A DNA stretch of 64,000 nucleotides from Flavobacterium xanthum (GTDB lineage: Bacteria > Bacteroidota > Bacteroidia > Flavobacteriales > Flavobacteriaceae): positions 1 through 64,000 of the forward strand of contig NZ_FRBU01000017.1 of assembly GCF_900142695.1 (NCBI RefSeq). The letters are read 5' to 3'. A program made the translations under genes and the position numbers. Below are positions 44,189-52,954 of this stretch, piece by piece (within the stretch, counting starts at the first letter, position 1; every line of letters starts with the position of its first letter). Below the pieces are notes generated by a model. It had not been told where the DNA came from, ran no database searches, and saw only the letters and a program-made list of their open reading frames with translations.

Positions 44189-47176
44189 TTAAAAATTAAT
44201 GTTCACTCCCAATGCAATTGTTCTCGCAGGTGGTGTAGAATAAAATTCTTCTCCAATACCCGTATCATCTCTTCTTGCTTCAGGATCATAACCAGAATAG
44301 TTTGTAAAAGTAAGTAAGTTAACACCTGTTGCATAAAGTCGTACGCTTGTCATTCCAAGTTCTTTTATAGCATTACCAGATAAAGAGTAGCCTAATGTTA
44401 AGTTTCTTAAACGAACAAAATCAGATTTATCTAAAAATCGTGTAGATGCTCCAGTTCCATTACTACCGTATAATCGGGCTTGGGGAACATTGGTAATATC
44501 TCCAGGATTTTGCCAGCGATCCAATTGATCAATTGTTTGATTGTCAAAATAATCTGCAGCAACGGATTGATAAATACCAGCAGAATTATAGATACTAGCA
44601 CCCCATTCTCCCTGGAATGTAAAAGAAAAATCAATTCCTTTGTAGTTGATTGTATTGGTTAAACCAGCCATTAAGGTAGGAAAAGGATTTCCTGATATCA
44701 CTCTTTTAGCTGTAGCGTAATTGTTGGTTGTTGATTTGTCTAAAGAGCCATCTGTATTAAGCGTGTTTTTAACAAATAAAGCATCTCCATTAGCAGGATC
44801 TACTCCAGCATATTCTACAAGATAAAAGGATGAAATATTTTCTCCTACGCGGTTAATAGTGAAGGTTCCTACGATATCCTTATTGTTATTAGGCATGGAT
44901 AATACTTCGGATTCATTAGTTGTAATGTTGAAACTTGTATTCCATTTAAGATTGTCAGAGTCAATATTCTTTGTATTCAGGGTAAATTCTACTCCACTAC
45001 TTTGTACTTCACCAATGTTTTGGTTGATTGAAGTTGCTCCAGAACTAATGGATAACGGAACACTAAAAAGTAATCCATTTGTGTTTTTTCTGTAATAATC
45101 CGCTTCAACACTAATTCTATTCAGCAAACCAAATTCAACACCGAAATCAATTTGAGTTGATTTTTCCCAAGTAAGATTATCATTTCCAGCTTGAGCAAAA
45201 GAAAGTCCTGATTTTAGGTTGTAAGGATTTGATCCAAACAATTGGCGTGAAGCAAAATTACCCAATTCAGCATTTCCTAATTTTCCCCAGCTTCCTTTTA
45301 GTTTTAAGAAAGTCAGCGTAGTATTATCTTTTAAGAAGCTCTCTTCTGAAATAATCCAACCAGCTGAAAATGCGGGAAAGGTACCAAATCTCTCATTTTT
45401 ACCAAAACGGGAAGAACCATCACGACGAATACTGGCTTTGAAAATATACTTATCAGCAAATGAATAGGTAAGTCTACCAAATTGAGAAACGAAGGTATAA
45501 TCCGTTTCATTTCCAGATCCTGCATTTACTTCTGCACCACCATCAACGGTTTGAAAGGAGTCGTTTGGAAAGTAAATACTAGTAACACTTTGAAATCTTC
45601 GATTGAATTTATTAAATTCTATACCAGCTACCGCATTAATATCGTGTTTTTCACCAAAGGTTTTATCAAAGGTCAAATAGTTACTGTAGATATACGTCTC
45701 ATTATTTACAGAAGTTGCAAAAACTTCTCCATCAGTGGCCATGAAAGGCGTATTTCTACCAAACCAAGCATCTTCTGTTTGTGATAATAGGTCATAAGAA
45801 AAATCTGAATTGGCTTTTAAAGAGGGAAGGATTTTAAATTCTCCATATACTTTACCAGTAACTCTTCGCATAAGTGTTTTCCAAAAAGCATTATCAATGG
45901 CTAATAAGTAATTCGCATATAAGGTATTTGGATTAGCAGTTCCGTCTGCTAAACGAGCAGGAGATAGCGGCGATTGTGCAACAGCTTGTAAAGGTGTTGT
46001 AAAAGAGTTGTCATCTTGCACACGATCAATTTGGGATCTTGAAAAACTTAAATTCATACCAGCTGTAAAACGGTCTGATATTTTGTGAGACACATTGCTT
46101 CTCGCTGTTATTCTTTCTAATGCATTACTATTTATAATACCAGTGGTATTGTTGTAAGCACCAGAAAAGAAATATCTTGTCTTAGCATCTCCTCCAGATA
46201 CTGAAAAATCAGCATCGGTATTATATCCATCTTGAAAAGCAGTATCCTGCCAGTCTGTATCTACTTCTCGGTTTCTCCAGTCTGTTCCTTGTGCTAAGAA
46301 CTCAAAAGTATCTTCAGCCTCAGCAGCATCACCAAGTCCATTGATGGATGCCTCAGTAAACAATTCAATGTACTGATCTGCATTCAGCCATTTTCTTTTA
46401 TTAGTAGCTTGGCTAACTCCTTGAGAAAGGTTGATGGAGAATGTTCCCTTCCCTTCTTTACCTCTTTTTGTAGTAATCAAAACCACACCATTTGCTCCTC
46501 TAGCGCCATAAATAGCTGCTGATGATGCATCTTTAAGAACATCAATAGATTCGATTTCGTTTGGGCTTAATGTAAGTAATGGATTGGTTGGTGCGCCATT
46601 ACTAGATTCATTAGTAGTCACTAAAGGGATGCCGTCCAAAACATAAAGGGGTTGTGTACCTGCACTAATACTTGCTGCACCTCGTACTCGAATGTTTATT
46701 CCTCCATCTACTTTACCATTAGTTTGCGTAATTTGTACCCCTGCTAATTTACCAACTAAGGCATTTTGAACATTGGATACTGGAATTTGTTGGATGTCTT
46801 TTGCTGTTACACGAGCAATATTATCCGTCAATTTCTTTTTGCTTTGGGTTCCATACCCAACTACAACAACTGTTTCTAGTTGATTTGAGGCATCACCGAG
46901 CTTTATCAGCATTGAGGTAGCTGCAGCAACCTCTACCGTTTTCATCCCTACAAAGCTCACTACTAAAATTTGTCCTCTTTGCGCTTTTATGGTAAACTCC
47001 CCATCAAAATTTGTTTGCGCGCTAATGTTAGTTCCTTTAACAATAATGTTAGCTCCAGGAATTGGAAGACCGCCCATATCGGTAACTTTACCAGTTAGGG
47101 TACTTTCTTGAGCATATATTAATTGCACAAAAAGTACAAGTAAGACGCTCAAAAAATGTTTGAATTTAATTCTCAT
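44189..47176 (-). CDS. SusC/RagA-family TonB-dependent outer-membrane transporter
   Basis: This 995-residue protein has a signal peptide (LFVQLIYAQ), a carboxypeptidase-D-like domain (about 28-105, LTGKVTDMGGLPIPGANI), the plug with VRVRGAASI-type sequence (INIRVRGAASISAGTQPLYVLDGIP), and a long beta-barrel ending GVNINF with a terminal aromatic residue. It imports ligands delivered by the SusD partner encoded directly downstream, driven by TonB. No anti-sigma/ECF pair flanks it. The substrate is unknown; arginine-rich or peptide material is suggested only by nearby arginine catabolism. Confidence 0.95.
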   Translation of the reverse strand: MRIKFKHFLSVLLVLFVQLIYAQESTLTGKVTDMGGLPIPGANIIVKGTNISAQTNFDGEFTIKAQRGQILVVSFVGMKTVEVAAATSMLIKLGDASNQLETVVVVGYGTQSKKKLTDNIARVTAKDIQQIPVSNVQNALVGKLAGVQITQTNGKVDGGINIRVRGAASISAGTQPLYVLDGIPLVTTNESSNGAPTNPLLTLSPNEIESIDVLKDASSAAIYGARGANGVVLITTKRGKEGKGTFSINLSQGVSQATNKRKWLNADQYIELFTEASINGLGDAAEAEDTFEFLAQGTDWRNREVDTDWQDTAFQDGYNTDADFSVSGGDAKTRYFFSGAYNNTTGIINSNALERITARSNVSHKISDRFTAGMNLSFSRSQIDRVQDDNSFTTPLQAVAQSPLSPARLADGTANPNTLYANYLLAIDNAFWKTLMRRVTGKVYGEFKILPSLKANSDFSYDLLSQTEDAWFGRNTPFMATDGEVFATSVNNETYIYSNYLTFDKTFGEKHDINAVAGIEFNKFNRRFQSVTSIYFPNDSFQTVDGGAEVNAGSGNETDYTFVSQFGRLTYSFADKYIFKASIRRDGSSRFGKNERFGTFPAFSAGWIISEESFLKDNTTLTFLKLKGSWGKLGNAELGNFASRQLFGSNPYNLKSGLSFAQAGNDNLTWEKSTQIDFGVEFGLLNRISVEADYYRKNTNGLLFSVPLSISSGATSINQNIGEVQSSGVEFTLNTKNIDSDNLKWNTSFNITTNESEVLSMPNNNKDIVGTFTINRVGENISSFYLVEYAGVDPANGDALFVKNTLNTDGSLDKSTTNNYATAKRVISGNPFPTLMAGLTNTINYKGIDFSFTFQGEWGASIYNSAGIYQSVAADYFDNQTIDQLDRWQNPGDITNVPQARLYGSNGTGASTRFLDKSDFVRLRNLTLGYSLSGNAIKELGMTSVRLYATGVNLLTFTNYSGYDPEARRDDTGIGEEFYSTPPARTIALGVNINF

Positions 47177-47620
47177 TTTCGGATTATTTAAGATTAGTTA
47201 CTTCAAATATCCAAATAAAATGTTAAATAAGGTGTATTGTAGGTGTTAAAAATGTTTTTTTGCCGTTTAATTAGCAATAATTTAGTTTTTTTAACATAAA
47301 AGTACAGATTTCATAATAATATACGTTTATCAAATTAAATTTGTGAATGCTTTACGAATGGCTTTTCCTTATTACTGTTTTTTATCATGTTAAAATGGAG
47401 ATTGTTTTACTTGAATTTTTTTTCCTAATTTTAAGATTGAATGAGTTTAACTTATTTCAAATCTATGAATGAAGCAGCTAAATTGTGTGGCCAATTAGAA
47501 GATTGAAAGTGAAAGTTTTCAATTAGTTCAAAAATGGTTATCTTGCTACTTTGGCGGATAACAGCAAAGGCAAAATGGTGAGGTTGGAGATGCTATTCAA
47601 TTAAGAAATAAACGAGGGAA
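47177..47620. other. 444-bp region between susC and DUF389 genes
   Basis: The two genes diverge from this region. I found no exact TAnnTTTG box at a convincing distance on either strand. A short frame starting near 47465 (MNEAAKLCGQLED) stops after a dozen codons and could be a remnant of a gene; I give this little weight. Confidence 0.4.
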
Positions 47621-48916
47621 ATGAATAAAGTAGTAAATTTTATTGACTTACATAGCGGCGAAGAAAACAAGAAGAAAGTGTTGGATAATGTAAAATCAAA
47701 CATCTCTTTTAGAGGATCGAATCTATGGATTTTAGCTTGTGCCATTGTAGTTGCTTCAGTAGGTTTGAATGTAAATTCAACTGCCGTTATTATTGGTGCA
47801 ATGCTTATTTCTCCTTTGATGGGACCAATTATTGGAGCTGGTTTTGGCTTGGGAATTTATGATTTTAATTTGCTCAAAAGATCACTTAAAAATTTACTCA
47901 TCGCTACGGTGGTAAGTTTATTAGTATCTACTATTTACTTTTTCTTAAGTCCCTTCAAAGACACCCAATCCGAACTTTTAGCCAGGACGTCACCTAATAT
48001 TTACGATATTTTCATTGCTTTCTTTGGAGGTTTAGTGGGAGTTATAGCGATCACAAGAGTAGAGAAGGGAAATCCTATTCCTGGAGTGGCCATTGCAACT
48101 GCATTAATGCCACCGTTGTGTACGGCAGGTTATGGTTTAGCTTTAGGGAATTTTAAATTCTTTTTTGGAGCAATGTATTTGTACACTATTAATTGCGTTT
48201 TTATCTGCATTGCAACCTTTATAATTGTCAAATATTTAAAATATCCAATTGTTAAACAAACTGATTTAAGAACGGAGAAGAGAGTGAAATATATGATTTC
48301 ATTTCTGACTTTAGCCTTGATTGTACCGAGTGTCTTTTTTGCCTACCAACTTTTTCAAGAAAAAAAATACAAGCAAAAAGTAGAATTATTTTTAAAATTG
48401 GAATTCTTAGATAAAGGATACACAGTATTGTATAAAAAAACACAATTTACGTCAAATCCAAAAAAAATAGATATTGCTTTTTTAAGAAGAAGACTCGATA
48501 AGGATGAAATAAAAGAACTTAACGTAAAACTAAAAACGTACGAGTTAAATAACACTGTTTTAAATATTATTCAAGATACAACTGATTTGAAACAGGATAT
48601 TTTAAATGAAATTACTTTTAATAACAAAACCATGAGCGAGAAAGATTTGATTATAGCTAAGTTGCAAAGCCAAATCGTTTCTTTAAAATTTGATAACAAT
48701 GCCATTTTAGGGGAAACTAGAATTTTGTTTCCTGAAATTATCAATATTGCTATAGCAAATCATATTTTTAATGAGAATAAAGAAGATAGAAAAGTGATTA
48801 CTGTGGTGCTTTATGAAAGTAAAAATGATTTAGACACAATCGAAAAGAAGAAATTGACTGCGTGGTTAAAAAATAAATTTAATACTGATGCGGTAGAAAT
48901 TTTCAAAAGGCAATAA
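47621..48916 (+). CDS. DUF389-family (TIGR00341-like) membrane protein
   Basis: This 431-residue protein has an N-terminal membrane half with five to six hydrophobic segments and the characteristic NSTAVIIGAMLISPLMGPIIGAGFGLG and ATALMPPLCTAGYGLALGNF sequences of DUF389. The C-terminal 180 residues are polar, with a coiled-coil-like stretch. The family is widespread and its function is not established. It stands alone between divergent and convergent neighbours. Confidence 0.85.
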   Translation: MNKVVNFIDLHSGEENKKKVLDNVKSNISFRGSNLWILACAIVVASVGLNVNSTAVIIGAMLISPLMGPIIGAGFGLGIYDFNLLKRSLKNLLIATVVSLLVSTIYFFLSPFKDTQSELLARTSPNIYDIFIAFFGGLVGVIAITRVEKGNPIPGVAIATALMPPLCTAGYGLALGNFKFFFGAMYLYTINCVFICIATFIIVKYLKYPIVKQTDLRTEKRVKYMISFLTLALIVPSVFFAYQLFQEKKYKQKVELFLKLEFLDKGYTVLYKKTQFTSNPKKIDIAFLRRRLDKDEIKELNVKLKTYELNNTVLNIIQDTTDLKQDILNEITFNNKTMSEKDLIIAKLQSQIVSLKFDNNAILGETRILFPEIINIAIANHIFNENKEDRKVITVVLYESKNDLDTIEKKKLTAWLKNKFNTDAVEIFKRQ

Positions 48917-48962
48917 TTTAATTTAAGGCGCCGCTAATGGAGCGTTTATTAGAAAAACTAAA

Positions 48963-50021
48963 TTATTGGTTGTGCAAATAGGCTAAAATTTCGCTACAAG
49001 TTTGTTTGGCATTTCTGTTTGTGCCTATAAGTGTTGCCGATGCATAACCAGTCCAGCTTCCATAACCCGCTAACCATAATCCATCAACTTCTGTTGCTTT
49101 GCTTTGTTCTGCTTTTACAATGCCTCTATCGTCTGTTGAAACACTATTTTTTAGAAAAGACGTGGCATACCCAAAACCCGTACACCAGATTATAGCATCA
49201 AAATCTTCTTTAGTTCCGTCATTCCAAATCACGCCCTCTTTATAAATACTTTTAATACCACCGCTAGAGAGGAGAACACCTCTAGATCGAGCTTCTTTAA
49301 CTGGCGGTACCATTACAATAGTTCCTAAATCATAATTGGCTGCATTAAATGGTTTTCCTTCTTTTTCCGCATTGTATTTTGCAGTTGCTACGTTAAAAAG
49401 ATAAAAACCATCTACTTCGTCTGGTAAATATTGAGGTGGTTTGCTAGTAGACCATTTAACATTGGTAACTTTAGAAACTTCGGCTACAATTTGTGCGCCT
49501 GAATTGCCTTCGCCCACAACAAGGACTTTTAAATTTTTAAAGGATTCTGAATTTTTGTACTGTGCCGAATGGATCTGAATTCCTTTGAAGGTATCTATTC
49601 CTGCTATTTTTGGTATAAAAGGATTGCTCCAAGTGCCTGTTGCGGCAATAATAACTTTGGAAAAATACATTCCTTTATTGGTTTGTATTTTGAAAATTTT
49701 ATTTTCTAAAAGCACGCTTTCTACAGTTACGGATCTCTCAATTGGCAAGTCATAACGCTTTTCGTATTGGCATAAATAATCAATTACTTCTTGTTTTAGA
49801 GGAAATAGATTTTTAGATTTTGGCATGAGCCATCCCGGTAAGGAACTGTGTTCAGCAGGAGAAAAAAGGGTTAGGCTATCCCAAGCATGAAGCCAAGCGC
49901 CACCACATTTTTCCTCTTTGTCCAAGAGAAGGAAGTTCACTTTATGGCGCCGGAGATAGTACCCGCAAGCTAGTCCACTTTGTCCGCCGCCAACGACTAT
50001 GACATCTAAAATTTTGTTCAT
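48963..50021 (-). CDS. arsO: ArsO-like flavin-dependent monooxygenase
   Basis: This 352-residue protein has an FAD motif GGGQSGLACGYYL at the N-terminus, the sequence KCGGAWLHAWDSLTLFSP near 41-58, and an NADPH motif GEGNSGAQIVAE near 171. This fits the ArsO group of NAD(P)H/flavin monooxygenases found in ars operons. It sits 124 bp downstream of acr3 on the same strand. Its precise reaction in arsenic resistance is not established; a related flavin monooxygenase with another substrate is possible. Confidence 0.82.
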   Translation of the reverse strand: MNKILDVIVVGGGQSGLACGYYLRRHKVNFLLLDKEEKCGGAWLHAWDSLTLFSPAEHSSLPGWLMPKSKNLFPLKQEVIDYLCQYEKRYDLPIERSVTVESVLLENKIFKIQTNKGMYFSKVIIAATGTWSNPFIPKIAGIDTFKGIQIHSAQYKNSESFKNLKVLVVGEGNSGAQIVAEVSKVTNVKWSTSKPPQYLPDEVDGFYLFNVATAKYNAEKEGKPFNAANYDLGTIVMVPPVKEARSRGVLLSSGGIKSIYKEGVIWNDGTKEDFDAIIWCTGFGYATSFLKNSVSTDDRGIVKAEQSKATEVDGLWLAGYGSWTGYASATLIGTNRNAKQTCSEILAYLHNQ

Positions 50022-50145
50022 TTTGTTTGAATCTGTTTAAATTGTATGTTGTTTTGGTTTTTTCGCGTCAAAGAAGCTTCACTATTAATATCGTCCAATA
50101 GGAGAATCTGGGACACACCTTAAGAACTATAAATTGTTCATACAA

Positions 50146-51219
50146 TTAGGGATTTTCAGTTTTTGTGACTACTACTGGTTTTGAATAATATTTATTTTTC
50201 AACCAAAAAGAGACATTCACTAAAATTATCAATGCAGGAACTTCTACCAAAGGTCCAATAACACCCGCAAATGCCTGGCCACTATTGATTCCGAAAACCC
50301 CTATGGAAACAGCAATTGCTAATTCGAAATTATTTCCAGATGCGGTAAAGGAAAGCGCTACAGCGTCTCTATAATTTGCTCCAATCTTTTTTGAAACAAA
50401 GAACATCAGGAAAAACATAATGGTAAAGAAAATGACAAGTGGAATCGCAATTCGAAACACATCCATAGGCAAATCAACTATCATTTCCCCTTTTAAACTA
50501 AACATAACTACAATTGTAAAAAGTAAAGCGATCAATGTAAGTGGCGATACAAAAGGAATAAATTTTTGATTGAACCATTTGTCACCAATGAACTTCTTGA
50601 TGGTGTAGCGACTAATTACCGCTAATGCAAATGGAATTCCTAAATAAATCCCAACCGTTATCGCAATCTCAGCTATAGAAATGTTCAATTCTAAACCTTT
50701 TATTCCAAATAATGGCAACATGATTTCCAAATAGAAATAAGCATATAAACTAAAAAAGAATACTTGCAGTAAACTATTTATTCCAATTAAACCGGCTGTT
50801 AATTCTCTATTTCCTTCGGCTAATTCGTTCCATACAATTACCATAGCTATGCACGGCGCAATTCCTATTATAATTAAACCTGTCATATATTCAGGATAAT
50901 CTTTCAAGAAGAAGGTTGCTAATAAAAACATTAAAAAAGGACCTACAATCCACGTAATTAAAAAAGAGGCTGTCAATAATTTTGGTTTGTCAAGAATTAA
51001 TGGAATTTTTGAGAAATCAATTTTGGTCAATGGTGGATACATCATTACAATTAGTCCAATTGCTAAAGGTATATTAGTGGTTCCGCTGGAGAAGGAATTG
51101 ATAAAGTCATCGCTTGAAGGAATAAAATAACCAATGGAAACGCCAATTATCATGGCTATGAAAATCCAAAGGGTAAGGTACTTATCTAGAAAGTTTAATC
51201 TTTTTTTATGTAATGCCAT
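50146..51219 (-). CDS. acr3: ACR3-family arsenite efflux transporter
   Basis: This 357-residue carrier has ten hydrophobic segments. The Acr3 signatures are present: GIAPCIAMVIVWNELA with the essential Cys in the fourth segment, and ASGNNFELAIAVSIGVFG with GPLVEVPALI in the ninth and tenth. It exports trivalent arsenite by proton exchange. It starts 1 bp after the stop of the arsenate reductase-like gene, so the two are surely cotranscribed. Length is typical for the bacterial branch. Confidence 0.95.
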   Translation of the reverse strand: MALHKKRLNFLDKYLTLWIFIAMIIGVSIGYFIPSSDDFINSFSSGTTNIPLAIGLIVMMYPPLTKIDFSKIPLILDKPKLLTASFLITWIVGPFLMFLLATFFLKDYPEYMTGLIIIGIAPCIAMVIVWNELAEGNRELTAGLIGINSLLQVFFFSLYAYFYLEIMLPLFGIKGLELNISIAEIAITVGIYLGIPFALAVISRYTIKKFIGDKWFNQKFIPFVSPLTLIALLFTIVVMFSLKGEMIVDLPMDVFRIAIPLVIFFTIMFFLMFFVSKKIGANYRDAVALSFTASGNNFELAIAVSIGVFGINSGQAFAGVIGPLVEVPALIILVNVSFWLKNKYYSKPVVVTKTENP

Positions 51220-51220
51220 T

Positions 51221-51853
51221 TTATAATTTTATTTGGGAGAATACATAGCACATTTCTGTTGCAATTTGTAAACTGCGCTCTTTGTATTTTTGCTGTTGTT
51301 GTGGCGTGTTATCAAAAACTTTCGGGTCTTCAAATGTGATAGGAATCCTTTCTTCTGCACCAGCAATAAAAGGGCATCCGCCATCCGCTTGAGAGCAAGT
51401 TAATAATGCTGCAAATTCACTTTTTGGATTAAAATCATCGTCATAGGTTTTAGAAAAACCAATAATTGGAGGTTCATTCTTTCCAAATTTTATGGTGTAA
51501 ATTGGGTTATTTCCTTCAGAAATAGTATTAATTTGAAATCCAGATTGCTTTAATGTTGTGGCAATCATAGGGGATAATGCAGTAGATTCTGTACCACCGG
51601 AATAACAAAAAACATTTTTAATATTGAAATACCCCGCGGCCGTCTGTGCCCAAATTTGGGACAAATGACTTCTTCTGGAATTGTGCGTACAAATAAAGTT
51701 TAGCCTTATTTCTTGCTCTTTGGAAACTTTATTTTGGATAAAATCAAGAAGTGGTTGTAAAATAATCTTACGTTCTGAAGATATATTTTCGTAATCAAAA
51801 GCACGGATTACTTGTTCAATTTCTGAAAAGAAGATGGTTTTAATTGGGCTCAT
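51221..51853 (-). CDS. arsC: Arsenate reductase-like low-molecular-weight phosphatase
   Basis: This 210-residue protein has the phosphatase loop C55-THNSR-R61-S and a general-acid Asp in FEDPKVF near 176. Two further cysteines, Cys153 and Cys160 in LLTCSQADGGCPF, are seven residues apart, the same spacing as the redox pair of thioredoxin-coupled ArsC of Staphylococcus aureus. A relay of three cysteines reducing arsenate to arsenite is therefore likely. It carries about 45 extra N-terminal residues and an insert compared with 131-residue ArsC. It lies between the DUF6428 gene (16 bp) and acr3 (1 bp). Confidence 0.87.
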   Translation of the reverse strand: MSPIKTIFFSEIEQVIRAFDYENISSERKIILQPLLDFIQNKVSKEQEIRLNFICTHNSRRSHLSQIWAQTAAGYFNIKNVFCYSGGTESTALSPMIATTLKQSGFQINTISEGNNPIYTIKFGKNEPPIIGFSKTYDDDFNPKSEFAALLTCSQADGGCPFIAGAEERIPITFEDPKVFDNTPQQQQKYKERSLQIATEMCYVFSQIKL

Positions 51854-51869
51854 TTTATAGTTTTAAGAA

Positions 51870-52340
51870 TTAGCAACAGCCTCCACCTGGCGTGCAGCTA
51901 TTCGTTTGAGTTGGGATTGCAGACAATTTTACTTTTTGTTTATCAGCAGGAATGCCACATTGGTCTTCAGCCAAACAAGCGGTTTGTTTGTTGATTAAAG
52001 TAAAGTCCGTTCCGTTGAAACCCAAGTCGTATTTACCAATTGTTTCTCCTTGAAATTCCACTTCAACTTCATGATCTTCAATTCCTAAAATTTTTTCAGA
52101 CAATTCAATGATATCCAATAATTTTTTTGGTTTAAGTCGGTGATCAAAATCATTGGCATCCCACAACTGGAAATTCACAACGTTCTCTTTTCGAACTTTT
52201 CCGCCGCAATCAATGAAGTTTCTGGTACTTAAGCCTACTTCCGTTACGTGAAAATGTTCTGGAACATAGGTTCCGTTTGGTAATATAAAAGCAACGTTTT
52301 CTAACGCGTTCAATTCTTTTTTAATTTCTGATAGTTTCAT
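51870..52340 (-). CDS. DUF6428-like protein of the arsenic operon
   Basis: This 156-residue soluble protein is encoded between arsR and arsC with gaps of 18 and 16 bp. It contains a VPEHFHVTEVG stretch near residue 26-36 with two His, an interior FIDCGGK, and ends CTPGGGCC (Cys149, Cys155, Cys156). I recognise it as the DUF6428 type found in Bacteroidetes ars operons; no activity is known to me. The clustered C-terminal cysteines would suit trivalent arsenic or metal binding, for example a metallochaperone, but that is inference. Confidence 0.75.
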   Translation of the reverse strand: MKLSEIKKELNALENVAFILPNGTYVPEHFHVTEVGLSTRNFIDCGGKVRKENVVNFQLWDANDFDHRLKPKKLLDIIELSEKILGIEDHEVEVEFQGETIGKYDLGFNGTDFTLINKQTACLAEDQCGIPADKQKVKLSAIPTQTNSCTPGGGCC

Positions 52341-52358
52341 TTTTTTATAATTTAAAAA

Positions 52359-52691
52359 TTAGCAACATTGGTCTTTCCTGTTTTCTAAATAGGTATTGAT
52401 AAGGGTAAAAAAACTTTTTATTTTCTCAAACCCTTCTTCGTTCAAGCAATAACAAATTGAAGCCCCTTCGAAATTTCCTTTGATTAACCCGGCATTTTTT
52501 AGTTCCTTCAAATGTTGCGAAACAGTAGGTTGTGCTAAAGGCAATTCGTTTACAAGTTCTCCACAGATGCAACTATCAACTTTTATAAGATGTTCAATTA
52601 TGGCAATACGAGCAGGATGACCTAATGCTTTGGCAAGTACAGCCAGTTCGTTTTGCTCCTCCGTAAAATGTTCTGTTTTAGTTACTCCCAT
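52359..52691 (-). CDS. arsR: ArsR-family metalloregulatory repressor
   Basis: This 110-residue winged-helix repressor starts the ars operon. It has the ArsR fold with [17 protein letters not shown], the recognition helix [19 protein letters not shown], and cysteines at 41 and 43 (CIC), 80 and 82, and 109 and 110 (terminal CC), any of which could bind As(III). The ATG at 52691 is chosen: the longer frame uses TTG at 52712 and would be encoded by the operator itself. The inverted repeat at 52692-52719 abuts the start codon, so the transcript leader must be very short or the repressor acts from within the 5' end. Confidence 0.9.
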   Translation of the reverse strand: MGVTKTEHFTEEQNELAVLAKALGHPARIAIIEHLIKVDSCICGELVNELPLAQPTVSQHLKELKNAGLIKGNFEGASICYCLNEEGFEKIKSFFTLINTYLENRKDQCC

Positions 52692-52719
52692 CGTAATATA
52701 TTTATATTGCAATATTACG
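52692..52719 (-). promoter_or_regulatory. ArsR operator overlapping the arsR promoter
   Basis: CGTAATAT (52692-52699) and ATATTACG (52712-52719) are perfect 8-bp arms; a 12-bp palindrome ATATTGCAATAT (52704-52715) overlaps the right arm. On the minus strand TAATATTG approximates TAnnTTTG. Strong symmetry next to an arsR start supports an autoregulatory operator. Confidence 0.75.
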
Positions 52720-52807
52720 ATTAATTAGGTAACAACGATTACTTTTGGTGTTAAATTAGCATTAAGTTTTGAGGGTTTAGTGGTTTTATTATTTTGTAAT
52801 TATAAAA

Positions 52808-52867
52808 TGAAAAGTACCGCAAAGGAGATGGAGTATGGAGAATCCCTCTCGATTGCATTACTTTTCA
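52808..52867. repeat. Long imperfect hairpin upstream of arsR
   Basis: TGAAAAGTA (52808-52816) pairs with TACTTTTCA (52859-52867), and inside it GCAA/TTGC and GAGA/TCTC can pair too. The 60-nt structure has no U-run and lies between the ADH gene end and arsR. It may be a repeat relic or a regulatory RNA structure. Confidence 0.45.
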
Positions 52868-52954
52868 CTTATTCATTAGGGATAGAATAAATCTTATAAT
52901 TGCTACCCATCAGAGCATGATAACAAAAAAAATAATTTAAATTTTTACTCGTTT

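Noticed and set aside
47460-47620. Short frames before the DUF389 gene that look slightly coding
   Set aside because: Each is broken by stops within a dozen or two codons, and no parent gene could be named.
52692-52712. Upstream TTG start for arsR
   Set aside because: The extra residues would be encoded by the operator palindrome; the ATG at 52691 gives a normal-length ArsR.
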